Source of the DNA: Oscillospiraceae bacterium
Lineage (GTDB): Bacteria; Bacillota; Clostridia; Christensenellales; Aristaeellaceae
Direction of reading: 5' to 3'
NCBI GenBank assembly: GCA_031266295.1
Contig: JAISBH010000112.1
Location: 1-11,240, forward strand
Length of the DNA: 11,240 bases
The notes beneath the pieces were generated by a model. The model did not search any database and had not been told where the DNA came from. It saw only the letters and a program-made list of their open reading frames with translations. The position numbers and the translations under genes were made by a program. Of this stretch, positions 5,758-11,240 are shown one piece after another (positions within the stretch are counted from its first letter, which is position 1; every line of letters begins with the position of its first letter).

Positions 5758-7962
5758 TTACTTCGCAATTAAAGAGAACAGATTCACCGCCGCGAACACA
5801 GGCGCCCATATCAGTGCCATAGTGGACATCAGCTTGATCATAATATCCTGGTTCGGTCCTACGACGTCCTTGAAACCGTCGCCCACGGTATCTCCGTTCA
5901 CGGCTGCGTCGTGGATATCCTTATATCGAGCTGCGCCGTATTGCGCGGTCAGTTCGGTTTCCATGCTCTTTATGTATTTCTTCGCGTTGTCCCACGCGCC
6001 GCCGCTGTTGGCGGTCGACGTTGCCATCGTGACGGAGTCCAGGATTGTACCCAGCAGCAGTCCACCCACGAACAACGGCCCGAGCAGGAATCCGCCTATG
6101 ATGGGTGTGGCGAGCGCCACAATGCAAGGCTTCACCATCTCGCGCAGCGCGCTGTTGGTAGCGATGCGTACGCACTGGGCATAGTCCGGCTTGGCGCTGC
6201 CTTCCATCAATCCCTTTATCTCACGGAACTGGCGGCGGACCTCCTCGACCATGTGATCGGCATTGCGTGTAACCGCCAGCAGCATTTGCCCGGAGAGCCA
6301 ATGCATCAGCCCGACGCCCACGAAAGCGCCGCCGATCAGCAGGAAGTTCGTGATAGTCATGCTTTCGCCTTGCTGGCCTATGGATTCAGAGAACGATAGC
6401 ATCAGCGACAGCGCAGCAAGCACACCTGAGCCGATCGCATAGCCTTTGCCAATGGCGGCGGTTGTATTGCCCTGCGAATCGAGGCTGTCGGTAATTTCGC
6501 GCACGCGCGGATCCTGTTTGGACATTTCAGCAATGCCGCCCGCATTGTCGGAGATCGGGCCATATGTATCCACCGTCACCGTCGCGGCGACGAACGAGAG
6601 CATCCCGACGGCCGCGATGGGCGAACCATACGAGCCGCAGAAAAAACTGGCCAGTATGACTGCGCCGCCCAACACGAGGCAAGCAGGTAGGCAGCTGCGC
6701 CAGCCGGACGACATGCCGCCCGTAATCAGCAGCGCGGTACCCTTTTTGGCCAGTTCGGCTATGTCCTGTGTTTCTTTATATCGCTCGCTGGTGTACCGCT
6801 CGGCCAGCATACCCAGCGTTATACCCGCGACGACGCCTATAATGGCCGCCAGCCACGGCGAGACCCATCCGAACCGGAACTGCGCTGGAGCGGTATCTTG
6901 ACCTCTGAAGAATATCAGGCTCAACACCAGTGAACCTAGGCCGATCATCGCGGCAGACGACCACAGCGACAAGTTCAGCTCGTGGCTAGGGTGGTTGGAT
7001 GCCTTCTTATAGATGACGTACGCGATACCGATGATGCACGCTATAAGTCCAAGCCCGACGACAGTTAGCGGGAACTGCATCATGCGTGTAAGCAGCTCAT
7101 CCGATATCCTGGCCGTTTCGGGATTGCTGGAGTTTTTCAGTACCGTGTACATCGTGGTGGGCAGCACGGTAGCGGCAGATATCGAGCCGATTGTGCTCTC
7201 CAGCAGATCGGAACCGTTTCCAGCCACGTCGCCCACGTTATCGCCCACGCAGTCCGCTATAACCGCCGGGTTGCGCGGATCGTCCTCGGGGATGCCCAGC
7301 TCGCTCTTGCCGACCAGATCGGCGCCCATGTCCGCGCCCTTTGTGTAGATGCCGCCGCCCAGGCGGTTGAACAGCGCTACGGTAGAACAGCCCAGCGAAT
7401 AACACGTGATCACCTGCGTGAACACCGTCATCTCTACGCCCAGCCAATTCTTGATCGGCACGAGATTGACCGGATTCGCGAACGCCTGCCAGAATCCCGC
7501 CAATAGGTAAACGATCAGCAGTCCCAGCAGCGCGAACCCGCCTACCGACAGGCCCATGACCGCACCGCCCTGAAACGCTACCTGAAGAGCCTTGCCCAGC
7601 GCGGTTTCATCCTTGCGTTCGACGCCTTCGCGCGCCGCGTTAGTGACACGCACGTTGGCGATGACGGCGGCCTTCATGCCGCACAGTCCCGCCAGTGAGC
7701 TCATTGCGGCGCCGATCAGCAGCGACAGCCCGGCCCACGGAGTGAAGAACACGCCAAACAGCACGGAGATCAGCACAATGATCGGTATGTCGATGGCGAA
7801 TTCGCGGCTCAAGAACGCGTCCGCGCCTTCCTTGATCGCCTGAGCGATCTCCTGCATCTGAGGCGTTCCGGCGGACATGCTCGCAACCTTGCGGTAGTTC
7901 GCATACGCGAACAGCAGCGACATCACTACGCCCAATCCCACCGTATAGATCATAATCGGCAC
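5758..7962 (-). CDS. hppA: Membrane-bound ion-pumping pyrophosphatase
   Basis: Integral membrane pyrophosphatase that hydrolyses PPi and pumps H+ or Na+ outward. The 734 residues are of normal length and full of hydrophobic segments (family norm 16). Active-site motifs are present: GGGIYTKGADMGADLVGK (202-219), EDDPRNP (226-232), DNVGDVAG (241-248), DTYGPISDNAGG (465-476) and GGAWDNAKKYI (654-664). GNTTAAIGKG (498-507) has Ala where K+-independent enzymes have Lys, indicating K+ dependence. Asp252 and Glu255 in DLLES, with Asp706 and Lys710, match the gate positions of Na+-type pumps; plant H+ pumps carry the Glu one helix turn later. The chosen start is GTG, 12 nt after GGAGG; an in-frame ATG three codons on is an alternative, and a stop lies 6-9 nt upstream. 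DGFKDVVGP departs from the usual DPFKDTSGP. Promoter and terminator make it a single-gene unit. Confidence 0.97.
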   Translation of the reverse strand: MPIMIYTVGLGVVMSLLFAYANYRKVASMSAGTPQMQEIAQAIKEGADAFLSREFAIDIPIIVLISVLFGVFFTPWAGLSLLIGAAMSSLAGLCGMKAAVIANVRVTNAAREGVERKDETALGKALQVAFQGGAVMGLSVGGFALLGLLIVYLLAGFWQAFANPVNLVPIKNWLGVEMTVFTQVITCYSLGCSTVALFNRLGGGIYTKGADMGADLVGKSELGIPEDDPRNPAVIADCVGDNVGDVAGNGSDLLESTIGSISAATVLPTTMYTVLKNSSNPETARISDELLTRMMQFPLTVVGLGLIACIIGIAYVIYKKASNHPSHELNLSLWSSAAMIGLGSLVLSLIFFRGQDTAPAQFRFGWVSPWLAAIIGVVAGITLGMLAERYTSERYKETQDIAELAKKGTALLITGGMSSGWRSCLPACLVLGGAVILASFFCGSYGSPIAAVGMLSFVAATVTVDTYGPISDNAGGIAEMSKQDPRVREITDSLDSQGNTTAAIGKGYAIGSGVLAALSLMLSFSESIGQQGESMTITNFLLIGGAFVGVGLMHWLSGQMLLAVTRNADHMVEEVRRQFREIKGLMEGSAKPDYAQCVRIATNSALREMVKPCIVALATPIIGGFLLGPLFVGGLLLGTILDSVTMATSTANSGGAWDNAKKYIKSMETELTAQYGAARYKDIHDAAVNGDTVGDGFKDVVGPNQDIMIKLMSTMALIWAPVFAAVNLFSLIAK

Positions 7963-7989
7963 CAGATATCACACCCTCCCATAAATGTT

Positions 7990-8014
7990 AACCGAGCGGC
8001 ATCCGCAAACGGTT
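7990..8014 (-). promoter_or_regulatory. Hairpin at the 5' end of the hppA transcript
   Basis: Nested inverted repeats AACCG/CGGTT (7990-7994 and 8010-8014) and GCGG/CCGC (7996-7999 and 8003-8006) begin at about the predicted transcription start. The RNA could carry a 5'-terminal stem-loop, which often stabilises mRNA, or the DNA dyad could bind a regulator. The exact start is unknown, so part of the outer stem may not be transcribed. Confidence 0.35.
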
Positions 8015-8017
8015 TAA

Positions 8018-8046
8018 AGTATAGCACACTTCCTCCGATCTTTCAA
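8018..8046 (-). promoter_or_regulatory. Sigma-A promoter of hppA
   Basis: On the minus strand, -35 TTGAAA (8041-8046) and -10 TATACT (8018-8023) are 17 nt apart, with TGC just before the -10 (extended -10). The predicted start is near 8011, giving a leader of about 50 nt. A single mismatch in each hexamer suggests strong, probably constitutive expression. Confidence 0.8.
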
Positions 8047-8251
8047 TCATGGCAGATGCGTGTCCAAGGGGAACGCCGCGTCCTTACCACATGATATGGG
8101 GGTATAAGAGAGTCTTTTGCGTTCGCTTTAGCGAGCGGCGAAAACTCATCGCGAATTCGTGGAAATTCTTAGCGGGACGAAGTATATCGCCGCTAGGATA
8201 GCGACATCTTACTGTCTCGGCGGTGAATCAGTATTGACTTGCCCTCCCCAG
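8047..8251. other. Intergenic region between fkp and hppA with hairpins
   Basis: About 205 bp between the fkp stop and the hppA -35. Two structures stand out. Arms 8189-8195 and 8199-8205 form a seven-pair stem with a 3-nt loop, 46 nt after the fkp stop. At 8115-8144, CGTTCGC/GCGAGCG is closed by a T4/A4 pair of flanks. Neither is followed by a T-run on the minus strand, so no intrinsic terminator for fkp can be asserted. No gene is seen here. Confidence 0.5.
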
Positions 8252-11239
8252 TCACGCCAAACAGCTGTCCCACACCGTGACCCCGCTCTCTTGGAAGTAC
8301 ACGTCAAGCCGGGTGGCCAGCGTCCGCTCGTCTACGCCTTCCTTGCGTATCACCGCGAAAAACCCGCCGCCGCCCGCACCGCAGATCATCGCACCGTCGA
8401 TCAGGTCGGCACACACACGCTCCATCAGGTCTATGCAGCGGTTCGTCGAGCCGGGATCAAGTGCCTTCGACAGTTCCCAATGACGGCTCAGCAGCCGCGC
8501 GAATCCCTTGATATTCCCGCGCTCCAACTCAAACCCCATCAGCGACGCCAGCCGCTGTATCTTCGATAATATCTTCAGTGAATCGAGGTCCGCGTCGATC
8601 ACCTTGCCGGCAATGTCGCGCAGTATGTTCCGCGCGAGCCGCCGCTGCCCTGTGTATATCAACGACAATCGTTGGTTTAGTTCATCCCGCGTCGCTTCCG
8701 CCAGCCGTACGGGCTGTACGTGCAGGCGCTGCGGCGCGCCGCCGCATGACGTGATCAGCTTGATCCCGGGGAATAGCGCCCCCGCTTGATCCTGCCAGCC
8801 TCCGCCCGTGGCCATCGCCTGCTCCGCCAGCAGCGTTCGCTCCAACACGGACATGTCGTCGTCAGGCAAGCCGAACAGCTGTGACACCGCGCGGATCGCC
8901 GCTGCGGCCAATATGCTCGACCCGCCCATTCCTGAACCCCTCGGCAGATCGCTCAACACACTTACCTGCAACCCGCCGCCCCACCGTTCAACCGGGATCA
9001 ACCCCGTCGCACCGCGCTGTATGACGCCCGCAGCGACGAGTATCGCTCGTCCCAGCGCAAACTGCTCCCTTGGATCGATGTCGCGTCCCAGCGCATCCAG
9101 ACTGTCAAACTCATGGTAACGCACGCTGTCATCCGCGTTTGCCGCGTGCGGGTCGAACGTCTCCAGCCGAATAACGGGGCGGTCGAGCCGCCTTGCCCAC
9201 GCGCGCAGCGGACGCTTGCCGTCCAGCAGCACCGCCGCGTTCAGCACCGTGCCGCCCTCCATCAGGCAGTAAGGCGGCGTATCACTCCAGCCGCCGCCAA
9301 AATTAACGCGCGCTGGCAGCGCCACGTTGGCCTCACGCTTGATCATTCGCACGATCGACGCGTGCTCCAGCCCCTTGGCCGACGCCTCAAACATATAGCG
9401 GTTGATCGTGTCGTAACAACGATCCTCAAACGACGCGTCGTGGGTGATGTGATACAACGCATGGTTTAATCTCATTGCCAGAGGGTATGTCGCACCCCCG
9501 CGAGCGATAGTGGCCAACATCCGTATCTGCCGCGAACGCTCCGGACCGCCGTGTGATATCTGCGATACTGCAAGGTTGTATGTCGAGCCGCAACGCAGCG
9601 CGTCCAGCATCCGTTCGACGCGTATGGCGTCCTCCAACGCGTCCTCATCGGCGAGTATACGCTTTACGTCAGCCATCTCGAACGACTCGCGCAGACTTAG
9701 CCGTGCGGATCGCGTCCATTGCGCGCGCGCGTCAGCATCGGTTGGATCAGCTAGCAAACGAAGCAATAAGCGCGCGTTGTCCGCCGCCTCCGACGGGCTA
9801 GCCCCTGGAGCGTATAGCGGCGCGTCCCACAGCGTGACCGAGCCATCAACCCCGATATCCCGCAGATTCCCAAGCACGCTGGATCGCCACGATAATTTAG
9901 GGTTATCCGCCACGCCGTAAACGCGTATTACATGCCGCCCGTCGCGCAGCGGCAGCCCATGTATCGCGGTGTCCGCCGGTATTTCACCTGTCGTCCAGTC
10001 TACATGCGACAGCGCAGCGCCATCGCCTATCACCGCTCTAGTCCTGACACGCGCACACTCCATGTATACGCCGCCGCCAACGGACGCGCCCGGCTCCGTC
10101 AGCGAGCGTCCACCCGCGCTGGATTCTCCCTCGCCCGTGCATAGCACATACCGCCGCCAACCTAGCGCGCCATACTCCGTTTGAGCGTCGAGCATCAACC
10201 GACACAACTCCTTCGTCGTGCCGAAATGGATGAACTTGGCGGGCGACAGGCAGATCATCCGCAGCGGGGTACCTCGCAAGGCGTTCCACAGCGCGCGCCG
10301 ACAATCGAGCAGCGCGTCGGTGAGACGATATTCCGCGTCCTGTGCCAGGTAGGATTCCAGTGTGGAGTCGGTCGCCAGCGGATAGAGGAAGTCGCCGTAG
10401 AAGCTAAGCCGCGTCCTTTCGTTGATGAACCTTGCTGCGGATTCATCGTCCTCCACCAGATCGGTCAGCCTCTCCAGCAGCGACGCGTCCAGCCATACCG
10501 CGCCGGTATCCAGGAACACGCGGTTGTCTCCATGCACAGCCCCGCACTCCCGCAGCGACGACAACGGCTGCTTGTGCATGAACGCCTTAACGAACCCGCG
10601 CTCGTCGCCCAGGAACACACCGTGGCGCTCGCCCGTCTCCGCAGGTACGCCGACAGTCAGACATGCAGCGCGCGACCATTCCAGATCAATCTGCAGCGGA
10701 CTAAACAGCAGCAGCACATCCCCGCACAGCGTGAGCATCCCGCCGGGCACACGCGCCGGTACCCCCGCCAGCGCGATCATCAGCTCGTCGAACAGCGATG
10801 AGCCGCGCCCGTCCGGAAGCAATCGCGGCACAGGCGAAAACAGCTTACCCAGTGCGGAATACTGCGGCACGCGTTGGCTATCGCCGCCGGAGTGTACGAC
10901 CAGGATGCGCCGTTTCGAGAACGGTGATCCCCCGTCCTGTTGCCGCAGTATCTTCAACAGATGAAGCGTCGCGCCGCCGCTGCCCACGCGTTTCCCGTCT
11001 GGATCGGCTATCACGGAGAAGCGCGTCTGCGCCGGAAGCCAGCCGCGCGACTTGCGCCGCTCTATCTGCACGCGATAAGCGTCCGCCTGAGCCTCGTTGG
11101 ACGCGGTGATTACCACATCCGACCAGGTGTCCTTCTCGGCACGCTGGGCGATTGAGCGGAAGTCGGTCCAGCTATCGTCCAGGCTTTGACGCAGAAACGC
11201 CGTATTGACCTGCTGCATGGTCAGGGTTTCATGATCCAT
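8252..11239 (-). CDS. fkp: Bifunctional L-fucokinase / L-fucose-1-phosphate guanylyltransferase
   Basis: Salvage enzyme that phosphorylates L-fucose and transfers GMP from GTP to give GDP-L-fucose, the donor for fucosylated surface glycans. The 995 residues compare with about 950 in Bacteroides Fkp. The N-terminal pyrophosphorylase half shows GSGGATL (86-92) and HSGGDSQRVPQYSALGKLF (116-134), the family hallmark. The C-terminal GHMP-kinase half shows PARVNFGGGWSDTPP (642-656), LPRGSGMGGSS (765-775, phosphate loop), GGGWQDQAG (812-820) and ICGAGGGGFF (952-961). All core motifs are intact, so both activities are expected. The ATG at 11237-11239 touches the window edge, so its ribosome binding site and any upstream codons cannot be seen; Met8 is an alternative start. 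Related enzymes acting on heptose-1-phosphate share these folds, so sugar specificity is not certain. Confidence 0.9.
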   Translation of the reverse strand: MDHETLTMQQVNTAFLRQSLDDSWTDFRSIAQRAEKDTWSDVVITASNEAQADAYRVQIERRKSRGWLPAQTRFSVIADPDGKRVGSGGATLHLLKILRQQDGGSPFSKRRILVVHSGGDSQRVPQYSALGKLFSPVPRLLPDGRGSSLFDELMIALAGVPARVPGGMLTLCGDVLLLFSPLQIDLEWSRAACLTVGVPAETGERHGVFLGDERGFVKAFMHKQPLSSLRECGAVHGDNRVFLDTGAVWLDASLLERLTDLVEDDESAARFINERTRLSFYGDFLYPLATDSTLESYLAQDAEYRLTDALLDCRRALWNALRGTPLRMICLSPAKFIHFGTTKELCRLMLDAQTEYGALGWRRYVLCTGEGESSAGGRSLTEPGASVGGGVYMECARVRTRAVIGDGAALSHVDWTTGEIPADTAIHGLPLRDGRHVIRVYGVADNPKLSWRSSVLGNLRDIGVDGSVTLWDAPLYAPGASPSEAADNARLLLRLLADPTDADARAQWTRSARLSLRESFEMADVKRILADEDALEDAIRVERMLDALRCGSTYNLAVSQISHGGPERSRQIRMLATIARGGATYPLAMRLNHALYHITHDASFEDRCYDTINRYMFEASAKGLEHASIVRMIKREANVALPARVNFGGGWSDTPPYCLMEGGTVLNAAVLLDGKRPLRAWARRLDRPVIRLETFDPHAANADDSVRYHEFDSLDALGRDIDPREQFALGRAILVAAGVIQRGATGLIPVERWGGGLQVSVLSDLPRGSGMGGSSILAAAAIRAVSQLFGLPDDDMSVLERTLLAEQAMATGGGWQDQAGALFPGIKLITSCGGAPQRLHVQPVRLAEATRDELNQRLSLIYTGQRRLARNILRDIAGKVIDADLDSLKILSKIQRLASLMGFELERGNIKGFARLLSRHWELSKALDPGSTNRCIDLMERVCADLIDGAMICGAGGGGFFAVIRKEGVDERTLATRLDVYFQESGVTVWDSCLA

Positions 11240-11240
11240 T

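Noticed and set aside
8115..8144. Hairpin flanked by T4 and A4 as a bidirectional terminator
   Set aside because: On either strand the T-run lies 5' and the A-run 3' of the hairpin, the reverse of what intrinsic termination needs.
8159..8569. 136-codon plus-strand ORF over the fkp 3' end
   Set aside because: Mostly antisense to fkp, whose frame carries intact GHMP-kinase motifs; no homology recognised in the plus-strand product.

Overview
The window suggests a GC-rich member of the Bacillota, probably a spore-forming Clostridia-type bacterium. The reasons are an HflX GTPase with the long N-terminal extension I recall from clostridial HflX, a collagen-like protein with a C-terminal domain resembling that of BclA exosporium proteins, AGGAGG-type ribosome binding sites, and a promoter matching the sporulation sigma-E consensus. 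This is inference from family knowledge. No rRNA, tRNA, mobile element or CRISPR array is visible, and the genus cannot be named.

All convincing genes lie on the minus strand, so transcription runs from right to left. From the right edge: (1) 8252-11239, a bifunctional L-fucokinase / fucose-1-phosphate guanylyltransferase (Fkp type) whose start sits at the window edge; (2) 7963-8251, an intergenic region with hairpins and a good sigma-A promoter for the next gene; (3) 5758-7962, a membrane ion-pumping pyrophosphatase (hppA) with K+-dependence signatures and the Glu position seen in Na+ pumps, followed by an intrinsic terminator; (4) 5224-5757, an AT-richer regulatory region with TTAATAG repeats and palindromes; (5) 3037-5223, a 728-residue collagen-like protein with about 145 Gly-X-Y triplets, a BclA-C/TNF-like head and an unusual tail rich in Glu and Tyr; (6) 2266-2880, a disordered Gln/Pro/Tyr-rich protein behind a candidate sigma-E promoter; (7) 2008-2265, a long leader with a perfect consensus sigma-A promoter, a palindrome over its -35 box and a 24-codon upstream ORF; (8) 193-2007, hflX; (9) 1-192, a cluster of strong hairpins that the 3' end of hflX runs into.

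Most genes look like separate transcription units. The collagen-like protein and the Gln/Pro/Tyr-rich protein plausibly work together at the spore or cell surface: one has an acidic Tyr-rich tail, the other is Gln/Tyr-rich with basic ends. Fkp would supply GDP-fucose for surface glycans, HppA conserves pyrophosphate energy as an ion gradient, and HflX splits or rescues stalled ribosomes. The best leads are the apparent JAMM (RadC-like) metalloprotease motif at the HflX N-terminus, the leader ORF before hflX, and the collagen / Gln-Pro-Tyr pair.
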